Shown here in pieces: positions 24,818 through 33,345 of a stretch of DNA of 64,000 bases (position 1 is the first letter of the stretch; each line of letters begins with the position of its first letter). The stretch is from Rhodococcus wratislaviensis (GTDB lineage Bacteria > Actinomycetota > Actinomycetes > Mycobacteriales > Mycobacteriaceae). The stretch lies in assembly GCF_900455735.1 (NCBI RefSeq), contig NZ_UAUI01000011.1, positions 248,001-312,000 of the forward strand, in the 5' to 3' direction. Made by a program: the position numbers and the translations under genes. A model generated the notes under the pieces. It ran no database searches and was not told where the DNA came from. It saw only the letters and a program-made list of their open reading frames with translations.

Positions 24818-25732
24818 ATGGCCACTGCGTCCCCCCACGAGATCGCCCACAAGCTCGGCTCCGGTCTGTTGTCGTTCCCGGTCACCCACTTCAAGAATGA
24901 CCACTCGTTCGACGAGGCCGCGTACCGCGAGAACATCGGCTGGCTCGGGCAGTTCGACGCCTCGGGGTTGTTCGCCGCAGGTGGCACGGGCGAGTTCTTC
25001 TCGCTCACCCCGCCGGAGGTGGAGCAGGTGGTCCGGGCAGCGGTGCAGGAGGCACCCGACGGTCTTCCGGTGATCGCGCCCGCCGGGTACGGAACGGCCA
25101 CCGCCGTGCAGATGGCCCGGTCGGCGGAGAGCGTCGGCGCGCACGGCATTTTGCTGCTGCCTCCGTATCTCACGGAGGCGAGCCAGGACGGACTCGTCGC
25201 CCACGTCAAAGAGGTATGTGCCGCAACCACTCTCGGTGTGACGATCTACAGTCGCGCCAACGCCGTCTACACCGAGGCCGCCGTCGCGGAGCTCGCGGAC
25301 AGCTGCCCGAACCTGGTCGGTTTCAAGGACGGTGTCGGCAACATCGAGCAGATGACGCGCATCTACGCGAGTCTCGGCGACCGGCTGACCTACGTCGGCG
25401 GACTGCCCACCGCCGAAATGTTCGCACTGCCGTATCTCGCGCTGGGCGTCACCACTTACTCCTCGGCCATCTACAACTTCGTGCCGAAGTTCGCGATCGA
25501 CTTCTACAACGCGCTCCGCAGCGGAGACAACGCATTCGTCATCAACGCGCTCAACGAGTTCGTGATCCCGTACTGCAACCTGCGTAACAAGAAGCAGGGG
25601 TACGCGGTCAGCATCATCAAGGCCGGCATGAAGGTGATCGACCGACCTGCCGGCCCCGTCCGCGCGCCGTTGACCGACCTCGACGCCGTCGAACTGGCCG
25701 AGCTCGCCGACCTGATCAAGAAGGTGAGCTGA
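24818..25732 (+). CDS. kdgD: 5-dehydro-4-deoxyglucarate dehydratase
   Basis: The 304-residue TIM-barrel protein of the DHDPS/NAL class I family dehydrates and decarboxylates 5-dehydro-4-deoxy-glucarate to 2-oxoglutarate semialdehyde. The Schiff-base Lys is in [13 protein letters not shown], the active-site Tyr in [13 protein letters not shown], and the [10 protein letters not shown] loop replaces the GTTGE loop of DHDPS, as in KdgD. ATG 24818 follows GAGGAG. It heads an operon with a GlcG-like protein and a decayed lyase gene; the expected semialdehyde dehydrogenase and glucarate dehydratase are not in the window unless the enolase-family enzyme at 23368 serves. Confidence 0.9.
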   Translation: MATASPHEIAHKLGSGLLSFPVTHFKNDHSFDEAAYRENIGWLGQFDASGLFAAGGTGEFFSLTPPEVEQVVRAAVQEAPDGLPVIAPAGYGTATAVQMARSAESVGAHGILLLPPYLTEASQDGLVAHVKEVCAATTLGVTIYSRANAVYTEAAVAELADSCPNLVGFKDGVGNIEQMTRIYASLGDRLTYVGGLPTAEMFALPYLALGVTTYSSAIYNFVPKFAIDFYNALRSGDNAFVINALNEFVIPYCNLRNKKQGYAVSIIKAGMKVIDRPAGPVRAPLTDLDAVELAELADLIKKVS

Positions 25733-25767
25733 GCCGCATCGTCCGCGATCTATCACCGGAGAACGCC

Positions 25768-26181
25768 ATGACACTCACCGCATCACGTGCGCAACTCGCC
25801 CTCGATCTCGCTCGGCGCCATGCCGCGACATTCGACGCCGCTGTCGCCGTCAGCGTGGTCGACGACGCCGGAAATCTGATGTGCTGCTCCCGGACCGACG
25901 GTGCCGCCGCGGAACTGCTCGAATCCGCGACCCGTACTGCACTCGGCGCCGCCCGGCGAATGTCGGGCACGCCTGACGGGCGCGGGGTAGAGCCGGCGCC
26001 CGGCGTGACGGTCGACTGCGGCGTGGTCCCCGCCTGGACACCCCACCCGGCCGACAAACCCGGTGCGGTCGGCATACTCGCGGTCGCGACCTCCGTCAGT
26101 GGTGCCGGGCCACGCATCGTCGAGACCGTCATCGACGAGATCCACCGGTTCGACGAGCGACACCGCCACAACATTTCGTGA
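25768..26181 (+). CDS. GlcG/HbpS-like (DUF336) protein
   Basis: The 137-residue protein resembles the heme-degrading/heme-binding GlcG-HbpS family: an N-terminal helix (TASRAQLALDLARRHAATF), strands AVAVSVVDDAGNLMCCSRTDG with the conserved DxxGxL turn, a helix with TRTALGAARRMSG, and the end PGAVGILAVATSVSGAGPRIVETVIDEI. Members often sit beside sugar-acid or diol catabolic genes, but their catalytic role is not clearly established. It starts 35 bp after kdgD, behind GGAG. Confidence 0.7.
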   Translation: MTLTASRAQLALDLARRHAATFDAAVAVSVVDDAGNLMCCSRTDGAAAELLESATRTALGAARRMSGTPDGRGVEPAPGVTVDCGVVPAWTPHPADKPGAVGILAVATSVSGAGPRIVETVIDEIHRFDERHRHNIS

Positions 26182-26225
26182 CACCGGTCCCGGCAGCGAC
26201 CGTTGCCCCGCTGGAAAGGTCAACT

Positions 26226-26868
26226 GTGACTATCTCGACGCCCGCGATCCCCTACGGACTTGCCCGGTCATGGCTCCTCGCACCGGCGGTGGACGACGAA
26301 CGGCTTCGCGCAGCACACAACTCGGACGCCGACGTGGTCATCATCGATATCGAAGACGGCGTGCCGGAGCGGAACAAGGAGCAGGCCCGCCTCATGACCA
26401 GACGCTGGCTCGAGGACGTCAGCGCGTTGCAACCGGTCCATCGCCGCGGAGCGGTCCGTCGTCCGGCTCGCCTTCGGGACCGGTGACTTCCGTCGTGACA
26501 CCGGAATGTCCGACACTCCTACTGCCCTGGCTTTCCCTCGATCCCAGCTGGTGATCGCGAGCCGAGTCGCGGGGATCGCGGCACCGATCGACGGGCCCAC
26601 CCTCGGCGAGAACAGCGCCGACGTCATTGCCGGCGTTGGCGCTGCGACAGAGATGGGTATGACCGGAAAGCTCTGTCTCGCAGAGAGTCACGCGGCGACG
26701 ATCAATGCCGCATTGAGCCCGGGCCGGGACGAGATCAGCTGGGCACTCGCCATCATCGAACGTCTGGGCTCCGACGGCCGGAACATCGGCGACGGCGGTG
26801 ATCTGCCCAGGCTCGCCCGCGCGCAGCGGATCGTAGAGCGCAGCCGCGCGTTCGACGCCGTGCGGTAA
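26226..26868 (+). pseudogene. CitE/HpcH-HpaI-type lyase, internally deleted and frameshifted
   Basis: A GTG at 26226 behind AAAGG opens a frame with the CitE-like start YGLARSWLLAPAVDDERLRAAHNSDADVVIIDIEDGVPERNKEQA. After about residue 70 (RRWLEDVSALQPVH) the family sequence jumps directly to its C-terminal third, which continues in another frame: VVRLAFGTGDFRRDTGM, then TPTALAFPRSQLVIASRVAGIAAPIDGPTL and GMTGKLCL to a stop at 26868. Compared with the roughly 280-residue family, about 65-80 central residues, including metal-ligand Glu/Asp positions, are missing and the frame is shifted by one. The gene cannot make an active lyase. It follows the GlcG-like gene by 44 bp and was presumably part of the kdgD operon. 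Confidence 0.85.
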
Positions 26869-26896
26869 CGCAGTGGGCTCCTCCGTGTGCCGGCGG

Positions 26897-27598
26897 TCAG
26901 CCGAGGCTGAACGGCTGTCCCCACAGGGTGACGGTGCCGTCGACCGAGTCGGTCGAGACCGAAACGGTCGCGTAGGAGCGTGCCTGCGCGTAGCCGGCGC
27001 AACCGGAGACGCCGAACGTCTCGTCGGAGTAGGTGAATCCACCGCTGTTGCCTTCGAAATCGAAGTCGCTGGTGTGCGCCTCGGCGCCATAGCTGTCCGT
27101 GTACTCGACGTCGAGGATCGGCACGTTGGTGGCCTGGCCGGGTCCGATCGTGATGCCGCTGCCGGCACCACCCTCGGCCGGAATCGCGGCAGCAGCGCCG
27201 CCGGTGGCCGCACCGATGAGGTCGGACGGCGTCAGGCTGGCACCTGCTTCACCGTTGACGGAGCCACCGAAGTTGAGCTGGCACGCCACGATGTACCCGG
27301 CGTCGATGTTGCCACCCTCCGCGGTCCCGCCGTCGATGGAGACGTCGATCGAGCCCGACGTCCACACGTTGCGGTGCAGCGGCGTCGAACCCATCGACGG
27401 GCTGATGTTCGCGGTGTTGCCGGTCTGGCGCACGGTCACCACGGTGCCGTCGAGCAGCGTCTGCGTGACGGTGCCGTCCTGCAACGGAACGAAGGTGTCG
27501 GCGTTGGCCGCACCGGTGGAGAAGAGGCCGATCGCGACGGTGGCCGCGGCGACCACGCCGGCGGCCTTGGCGCCGTGGCGCAGGGTCTTGCTGTTCAT
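26897..27598 (-). CDS. MspA-family mycolate outer-membrane porin (233 aa)
   Basis: The 233-residue precursor has a Sec signal peptide (residues 1-33, ending GAANA) and a mature beginning DTFVPLQDGTVTQTLLDG. MspA porins form octameric beta-barrel channels in the mycolic-acid outer membrane. Conserved landmarks are YIVACQLNFGG, the second Cys in VSGCAGYAQARSYATVSV and the terminal WGQPFSLG. It is about 27 residues longer than its neighbour, mainly because of an Ala/Gly-rich insertion near residues 125-155. The start ATG 27598 follows AGGGGAA. It is second in a same-strand pair, 65 bp from the first porin gene. Confidence 0.93.
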   Translation of the reverse strand: MNSKTLRHGAKAAGVVAAATVAIGLFSTGAANADTFVPLQDGTVTQTLLDGTVVTVRQTGNTANISPSMGSTPLHRNVWTSGSIDVSIDGGTAEGGNIDAGYIVACQLNFGGSVNGEAGASLTPSDLIGAATGGAAAAIPAEGGAGSGITIGPGQATNVPILDVEYTDSYGAEAHTSDFDFEGNSGGFTYSDETFGVSGCAGYAQARSYATVSVSTDSVDGTVTLWGQPFSLG

Positions 27599-27663
27599 TG
27601 TTCCCCTCTAGGGTTGCTTGTCGCTGACGCGAGAGTCGTGAAGTGGGATCTGCTTACGAGCAA

Positions 27664-28284
27664 TCAGCCGATGCTGAACGGCTGCCCGTAGAGGGTCGAC
27701 TTGACGTAGTGGTTCCCCGGAATCTCGAGGACCGTGTACGCGCGGGCCTGCGCGTAGCCGCCGCAACCCTGAACCTCGATCTGCTGGTCGCGGTACTGAA
27801 TCGCGGACACACCCGGCTTCAGGTCCGTCTTGGACTTCACTGTCGCGAACTTCACCTCACCGGCGCTGATCGGAATCGACAGCGAACCACCCAGGCCGAG
27901 CGAGTCGAGACCGAGATCGGCACTCAGACCACCCTCGAGGCCGGTGATGTCGGCCTGGCAACCCACGATGTAACCGGTGGTCAGCGTCGCGCCTTCCTCC
28001 GGGATCTCGCCACCGAGCTCGGCGAACACGTCACCCGAAACCCACGCAACGCGGCCCGCGCCATTGGCGGCCAGCGACGGAGAAACCAGAGCGCTCTCCG
28101 CGTTGCGGGCGATCTTGGCCGTGACGCTTCCCGCGTTGACGACCTTTTCGCCACCCGGCAGCGGCACGAAGGTGTCGGCGTTGGCCGCACCGGTGGACAT
28201 CAGGCCGAGGACTACAGCCGCAGCGGCACCGAGACCGGCAACGCGGGCCCCACGGCGCAGCACTGACTTACGGATTGTGCTCAT
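27664..28284 (-). CDS. MspA-family mycolate outer-membrane porin (206 aa)
   Basis: The 206-residue precursor has a signal peptide ending GAANA (around residue 36) and a mature N-terminus DTFVPLPGGEKVVNAGS. YIVGCQADITG and VQGCGGYAQARAYTVLEI carry the two Cys residues, and the end is YGQPFSIG, all as in MspA-type porins of Rhodococcus, Nocardia and Mycobacterium. It lies upstream of the second porin on the same strand and looks like its tandem paralogue. The constriction-zone residues cannot be assigned with certainty from one sequence. Start ATG 28284 follows GAGGGAA. Confidence 0.93.
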   Translation of the reverse strand: MSTIRKSVLRRGARVAGLGAAAAVVLGLMSTGAANADTFVPLPGGEKVVNAGSVTAKIARNAESALVSPSLAANGAGRVAWVSGDVFAELGGEIPEEGATLTTGYIVGCQADITGLEGGLSADLGLDSLGLGGSLSIPISAGEVKFATVKSKTDLKPGVSAIQYRDQQIEVQGCGGYAQARAYTVLEIPGNHYVKSTLYGQPFSIG

Positions 28285-28436
28285 TCATTCCCTCATTCGT
28301 GATTGTGACAGCGAACCGTCAGCACGTCATCGCACGGGATCGGTGGCGATCCCGGGCGATGACGGAACATGTTGTCGATCAGGTGAATTTGCCGCGGATT
28401 CGGGTCGGCAGGTGGGCTGCCGGCGGACCGAGCGGG

Positions 28437-29753
28437 CTATCGCCGCAGTACCGCCTGGGCTGCCGAACGCCCGGTCCGGACTGCGCCCTCCATGTATCCG
28501 GAGACCCAGTAGTCGGATCCGGCGACGAAGAACGGCGGTTCGTGCGCCGCGTGTAGCGGGCCGATGGCGGAGAGATCACCGGGAGCGTAATGCGCCATGT
28601 ATCCCAATGAGTATGGCTTGATGGACCATTCCTCGGTGAACAGTGCCGTCGGGTGGGCGGCGGCGTCTCCGTACATCCGTGACAATGCCGTGCGGGCGTC
28701 CACGTCACGCGCAGCCTGATCTCCGGCGAGGTGAAACGACAACTGCGCCGGCGGCACGAGCGCGGACAGCACACCCGGCCCCTGCACCCAGGTGGACCCG
28801 AGAAGTCCATCGCCGTAGGCGGATCCGCTCTGACCCTGACTGCGCCAGAATGAAGTCTCGTACGCGGCGACCACTTTGGCCGTGAGCGAGTTGCGAATCC
28901 GGTGAAGCGATTTGAGGCGCTCGGACGACAGCCCGGTGATGGCGACCCGCCTGAGAGGAGCGACGGGAATCGCGCACACCACATTCGCGGCGGCGACCGT
29001 GCGACCGCCGCGGAGCTCCACGGTGACTCGGTGGGGCTCGACGTGGAGAGCGGTGACGGCGCTCGACAGTTCGATTCGGTCTCCGAGCTCAGCAGCCATA
29101 CGATGCGCGACCGTTGCGCTACCCTCCGCAACCGTCGACCGGGTCCACTGGTCGATGTCGTAATACCTCTCGAGGGCGGTCGCGCCGACCGAAGACATCT
29201 TGCGCAGCTCGGCCAGGAGCGAAGTCCGGGCAGTGCCGTCCGCCGCCAGTCCCGCCTTGGCCAGCTCGAACATGCGACTCACCGCGGGTCGAGCCGCAAC
29301 CTCGTCGAGCCACGTGGCGAAGGACAGGGAATCCAGCACGTTCGCGTCGGGATGTGCCCACGGATTCTCGGGCTGAACCTGCTTCGCGAGAGCGACCATC
29401 ATCTGAGTCACACGCTCGTAGTCCGCAACATCTTCCTCGGTCATCCAGGCTGCCTGGTCATCACGGATGACGGTTCCGTCGATATCCCACACCGTCTGGC
29501 CGGGTTCGGAGATGTAGCTGTCACGCAGCGACAATCCGAGTTCGTTCACCAGACCGATGTACGACGTGTGGGAACTCCCGACCAACTCGCCGCCGAGCTG
29601 AACGATCCGGCCGTCGTCGAGTCGGGTCTGTTTGACCCGGCCCCCGACGCGATCCCTGGCCTCGAGGACCCGGACATCGAGACCTCCATGCATGAGATCC
29701 CGCGCGGCTGAGAGGCCGGCGAGCCCGGCCCCGAGGACTATCACGTCCAGCAT
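28437..29753 (-). CDS. Flavin-containing amine oxidase
   Basis: The 438-residue FAD-dependent monoamine oxidase-like enzyme starts LDVIVLGAGLAGLSAARDL with the dinucleotide GxGxxG motif, followed by the FAD fingerprint LEARDRVGGRVKQ and, near the C-terminus, FFVAGSDYWVSGYMEGAVRTG. It would deaminate an amine to an aldehyde with release of H2O2 and ammonia. I chose ATG 29753 with GGAG upstream; the frame extends upstream but would place extra residues before the Rossmann start. It diverges from the IclR gene at 30199, and the acyl-CoA cluster beyond may process its product. Confidence 0.88.
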   Translation of the reverse strand: MLDVIVLGAGLAGLSAARDLMHGGLDVRVLEARDRVGGRVKQTRLDDGRIVQLGGELVGSSHTSYIGLVNELGLSLRDSYISEPGQTVWDIDGTVIRDDQAAWMTEEDVADYERVTQMMVALAKQVQPENPWAHPDANVLDSLSFATWLDEVAARPAVSRMFELAKAGLAADGTARTSLLAELRKMSSVGATALERYYDIDQWTRSTVAEGSATVAHRMAAELGDRIELSSAVTALHVEPHRVTVELRGGRTVAAANVVCAIPVAPLRRVAITGLSSERLKSLHRIRNSLTAKVVAAYETSFWRSQGQSGSAYGDGLLGSTWVQGPGVLSALVPPAQLSFHLAGDQAARDVDARTALSRMYGDAAAHPTALFTEEWSIKPYSLGYMAHYAPGDLSAIGPLHAAHEPPFFVAGSDYWVSGYMEGAVRTGRSAAQAVLRR

Positions 29754-30198
29754 TGTTTCTCCGCTTCGTGAAGTTCGAACCACAGTGTGGTTCATGGTGT
29801 GTGAGGCCTCGACGCGGCTGGAGGCCAGGAGTGCAGGAGTCGCTGCACGAATGCCGGCGGCGCTGCTGCTCACCTGTCGATTTCGACGACCGGCGCCGAA
29901 TCACCACCCTTTCGGGTCGGCGCGGAGCAGCGCAGGTCGGAGATGAGCGCTGTCAGCCGGATGTCATTCGCTTCTCGCCCCAGGAGCGAGAAGTTTCGAG
30001 GAATGAAATCAGCTTCCGCATGACGAGAACTGTATCTACCGGGGGATATGGCCGTCAAGACCCGAATTCCCGCGAGGTGCGCACCGGTTTCCGGGTCGGG
30101 TGGAGACGGCCACGGTCGTACGCGACGCCGAGGAGGTTGTGTCCCGCTCGGCGGGGATGCCGTCCCGGCCCGGCCGGGGTGCTAGTAGCTTTGCGTGC
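29754..30198. other. 445-bp divergent intergenic region
   Basis: The region between the divergent amine-oxidase and IclR genes holds no supported gene. It must contain promoters for both directions. No perfect palindrome longer than 6 bp per arm was obvious to me. Confidence 0.4.
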
Positions 30199-30981
30199 AT
30201 GTCCACTTCAGACGTGCGCGCGCAATCGGAAGCCTCGCCGAGCTCGGTCAAGACCCTCGCTCGCGGTCTGGAGATTCTGCAGCTCTTCTCGGAGGACGAT
30301 CCGGAGTTGAGCCAGAGTGACATCGCGTCACGGTGTGGCCTGCCGATGCCGACCGTCCACCGATTGGTGGGAACGCTGGTCGGTCACGGGTTCCTCGAGC
30401 CGGTCGCGGGCGGTCGAAATCTGCGATTGGGCAGCACGCTGCTGCAGCTCGCGGGACCGTTGATCGCTCGCAGCGATCCGACCGTGGTGATACGTCCGAA
30501 GCTGCACGAATTGTCGAACCAGTCGGGCGAAACCACGAACTTGGCCATGTTGCTCGGACCGTGGGTGGTCTACCTGGATGGGGTGACCGGATCGCGCATG
30601 CTCACGCCGCAGGCGACGATCGGTGCGCGGATCTCCGCGCACAACACGGCGCTGGGGAAGGCGTTGCTCGCCCAGTTGGACGACGCGGAGGTCAAGGAGC
30701 GTATCGGTGAAGGTCCGTATCATCGGACGACGAAGCGAACCGCAGCCGATTGGCCCGAGCTGAAGAAGCGGCTGGACGAGGTTCGCAAGACCGGGATCTC
30801 GATCTCGGACGAAGAGTACGAAATCGGCCTGACCTCTATCGCGATCGCGTTGCCGCCTCAGTCGGACGGGACCCTGCGCGGGATCAACATCTCGTTGCCG
30901 CTCAGTCGCGCGACCGAGGAATTCCGGGTTACGGCGATTGCCATGCTGCGCGACGTGGCAGCAGCGGTCTCGGCGCGCTAA
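30199..30981 (+). CDS. IclR-family transcriptional regulator
   Basis: The 260-residue regulator has an N-terminal winged helix (VKTLARGLEILQLFSEDDPELSQSDIASR, then MPTVHRLVGTLVGHGFLEP) and an IclR effector domain (SGETTNLAMLLGPWVVYLDGV, ARISAHNTALGKALLAQLD, ISDEEYEIGLTSIAIAL). I start it at ATG 30199, just before the conserved region; there is no good ribosome-binding site, so a leaderless message is possible. It lies between the amine oxidase and the reductase/acyl-CoA genes and likely regulates them; direct repeats at 32139 may be its site. Confidence 0.88.
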   Translation: MSTSDVRAQSEASPSSVKTLARGLEILQLFSEDDPELSQSDIASRCGLPMPTVHRLVGTLVGHGFLEPVAGGRNLRLGSTLLQLAGPLIARSDPTVVIRPKLHELSNQSGETTNLAMLLGPWVVYLDGVTGSRMLTPQATIGARISAHNTALGKALLAQLDDAEVKERIGEGPYHRTTKRTAADWPELKKRLDEVRKTGISISDEEYEIGLTSIAIALPPQSDGTLRGINISLPLSRATEEFRVTAIAMLRDVAAAVSAR

Positions 30982-31020
30982 CCGCTTCGACCTCGAGTCG
31001 TTCCAGGCCGCAACTGACTG

Positions 31021-31050
31021 TTGACGGCCAGTTCTTGCCGTCCGTACTGT
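31021..31050 (+). promoter_or_regulatory. Promoter of the reductase gene (likely leaderless transcript)
   Basis: TTGACG (31021-31026) and TACTGT (31045-31050) are 18 bp apart. Transcription would begin about 7 bp downstream, at or next to the ATG at 31058, and no ribosome-binding site is present. This fits a leaderless mRNA, common in actinobacteria. Confidence 0.45.
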
Positions 31051-31057
31051 TCTCGCT

Positions 31058-32083
31058 ATGCGAAAGTCAATTTCTCTCCCTGAAAGTAACGGCGCAACGG
31101 GGAGGGCGGAGTCGGCCTTCTTGGTGACCCGTGAAGTGCGGCGCGAAGCCGACGGTATCTCGTCGTTTCGCTTCGAACGTGCTGATGGCGGCGCCTTGCA
31201 GGCCTGGGAACCGGGCGCCCATCTGGACTTCACCCTCCCGTCGGGCCTCACTCGCCAGTACTCGTTGTGCGGCGATCCCGCGGATGATCGCAGTTACCTG
31301 GTCGCGGTGCTCGACCAGCCCGAGGGGCGCGGTGGTTCCCGCGAGTTTCACTCCTCGATCGCCCCCGGAGCGACGATCGAGGTACGCGGTCCGAGGAATC
31401 ATTTCCCCCTCGTCGACGCCGAGTCGTACCTGTTCATCGCCGGCGGCATCGGCATCACGCCGATCCTCCCCATGGCCCGTGCCGTGGCGGCGGCGGGGAA
31501 GCGCTGGCGAGTTGTCTACGGCGGCAGGACGACCGAGTCGATGGCCTTCCTCGAAGAGCTTCGACAGCTGCAGGGTGACACGGACTTCGTGCCGGAATCC
31601 TCGCGCGGCCGGATCGATATCGCCGGGGCACTCGCTGACGCACCGGCCGGTACGCAGGTCTACTGCTGTGGTCCGGAACCGCTGCTGCGAGCAGTCGAGG
31701 AGTGCTGCGCGAATCACGAAAATGTGGGCGCCGTGCATTTCGAACGCTTCGGAAGCGCTCGCCTTCCCGGCGACTCGACGCGCCGAACCGACGATGCCGG
31801 CGCCCCGTCCGGGTTGGCGCGATTCGAGGTCGAGTTGGCCTCGACGGGGACGACGGTCGTGGTGGACGAGGGGGAGTCGATTCTCGATCGGGTGCTCGAG
31901 GTCGTCCCCGGCTGGCCGTGGGCATGTCGCGAAGGGTATTGCGGCAGTTGCGAAGCCCGCGTCGTCGAAGGTGAGCCGGAGCATCAGGACGATGTGCTCA
32001 CGGACGAAGAGCGGGCTTCCAATGCCGTCATGATGATCTGCGTCGGGCGGTCCTGCTCGCCGCGCCTGGTCCTGGACATCTGA
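31058..32083 (+). CDS. Phthalate-dioxygenase-reductase/VanB-type ferredoxin oxidoreductase
   Basis: The 341-residue protein combines, in order, an FMN-binding barrel (RQYSLCGDPADDRSYLVAVL), an NAD domain (LFIAGGIGITPILPMAR and YCCGPEPLL) and a C-terminal plant-type [2Fe-2S] ferredoxin with Cys spacing CREGYCGSC and a later Cys in MICVGRS. In class IA oxygenase systems this reductase passes electrons from NADH to a Rieske oxygenase. No Rieske or other oxygenase subunit is encoded in the window, so the partner must be elsewhere or lost. Confidence 0.9.
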   Translation: MRKSISLPESNGATGRAESAFLVTREVRREADGISSFRFERADGGALQAWEPGAHLDFTLPSGLTRQYSLCGDPADDRSYLVAVLDQPEGRGGSREFHSSIAPGATIEVRGPRNHFPLVDAESYLFIAGGIGITPILPMARAVAAAGKRWRVVYGGRTTESMAFLEELRQLQGDTDFVPESSRGRIDIAGALADAPAGTQVYCCGPEPLLRAVEECCANHENVGAVHFERFGSARLPGDSTRRTDDAGAPSGLARFEVELASTGTTVVVDEGESILDRVLEVVPGWPWACREGYCGSCEARVVEGEPEHQDDVLTDEERASNAVMMICVGRSCSPRLVLDI

Positions 32084-32108
32084 CCTTCGCACGGGCGCCC
32101 AATTTTCA

Positions 32109-32138
32109 TTGACACCCGCCAATCCGCGGAGCTATTCT
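32109..32138 (+). promoter_or_regulatory. Promoter of the acyl-CoA dehydrogenase operon
   Basis: TTGACA (32109-32114) and TATTCT (32133-32138) are 18 bp apart, with the gene start 56 bp downstream. Two direct repeats, CATATAGCAAAAG (32139) and CATACAGTGAAAC (32159), begin exactly 20 bp apart right after the -10 box and could bind a repressor such as the IclR protein at 30199. Confidence 0.55.
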
Positions 32139-32193
32139 CATATAGCAAAAGTTACTTCCATACAGTGAAACCAAATGGAGTTGAGGCAAGCCT

Positions 32194-33345
32194 ATGACTA
32201 CGGCAGGCTTTGAGATCGCAAACCCCGCTCTCACGCTCGAGGACACGGCTGCAACGGCAGCCCGCTTGGCGCAGGAGTTTGCAGTCAGTGGCTGCGGAGT
32301 GCCGAGCAATCAGGGTTCACCTTCCGACGCCGATTCCCGCGCGGCTTATGCGGCATACGGGAAGGCCGGGCTCATCGGGATGCACTGGCCGCAGCGTTAC
32401 GGCGGCCGCGGGCTGGACGCACTGTTCACCTTCGCCGTCGAGGAGCAGCTCGGATACAACTGGCTGCCACTCTCGAGCTACCTCCTGTCGGTGAAAACGA
32501 TTGGGAATGCGCTACTTCAGTTCGCCAGTGAGGAAATGTGCCAGATCTTCCTCCCGCAGATCGCGTCCGGCGACATGATCTTCTGCCAGGGGTTCTCCGA
32601 GCCCGAAGCGGGCACCGACCTCGCGTCACTTCGCACCACGGCGCGCCGCGACGGTGACCGGTACATCGTGAACGGCCGCAAGATCTGGACATCGAGCGCC
32701 GAACACGCCGACTGGGTGTACCTCGCGGTCCGTACCGGCTTCACCGAGGCACGTCACCGTGGGCTTTCCGTCTTCCTCGTGGACATCACGACGCCGGGCA
32801 TCGTCGTGGACGTACACAAGACGCTCGGCGGCGGAACTCTCGGCGAACTGACCCTGACGGACGTGTCCATCCCGGCCGATCAGATCGTCGGCGAAGAGAA
32901 TGCGGGCTGGGAAATTCTCATGGGCACACTCGATTTCGAGAGGGTTACCAGTGAGAAAGTCGGCATCGTCCTGCGTCTTCTCGACGACATGGCCCCTCTG
33001 GTCACGTCGCCGAAGGATCGCGAGATTCTCGCAGGGCTCCGCGGCGACGCACAGATCGCGCGCCTGCACGGACGCCGGGCCACGGAGCGACTCGACGCAC
33101 GACAGGACGCGAGCGCCGAGTCCTCGATGGCAAAACTGTCGATCGCCTTGCTGCTGCAGGAACTGGCAGACGCGGCCGTAGAGGTGCTCGGACCCCGCGC
33201 GCTGATCGAAAGCGGCCCGGGCGCAGTGCTCGACGGCAAACTCGCGGCACTTGCCCGCGCAGCGGCGGCGACCACCATCGCGGGCGGCGTTTCGGACATT
33301 CAACGCAAGAACATCTCCAGGCGAAGGGTAGGCGCAGCGTCATGA
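32194..33345 (+). CDS. Acyl-CoA dehydrogenase
   Basis: The 383-residue FAD-dependent acyl-CoA dehydrogenase shows the usual three domains: a helical N-terminus (AGLIGMHWPQRYGGRG), the middle beta domain (FCQGFSEPEAGTDLASLRTTARRDG and YIVNGRKIWTSSAEHADW) and a helical C-terminus (LDFERVTSEKVGIVLRLLDD). It introduces a C2-C3 double bond in an acyl-CoA and passes electrons to ETF. The start ATG 32194 follows GGAGTTGAGG. The stop overlaps the CoA-transferase ATG by 4 bp. The substrate is unknown. Confidence 0.9.
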   Translation: MTTAGFEIANPALTLEDTAATAARLAQEFAVSGCGVPSNQGSPSDADSRAAYAAYGKAGLIGMHWPQRYGGRGLDALFTFAVEEQLGYNWLPLSSYLLSVKTIGNALLQFASEEMCQIFLPQIASGDMIFCQGFSEPEAGTDLASLRTTARRDGDRYIVNGRKIWTSSAEHADWVYLAVRTGFTEARHRGLSVFLVDITTPGIVVDVHKTLGGGTLGELTLTDVSIPADQIVGEENAGWEILMGTLDFERVTSEKVGIVLRLLDDMAPLVTSPKDREILAGLRGDAQIARLHGRRATERLDARQDASAESSMAKLSIALLLQELADAAVEVLGPRALIESGPGAVLDGKLAALARAAAATTIAGGVSDIQRKNISRRRVGAAS

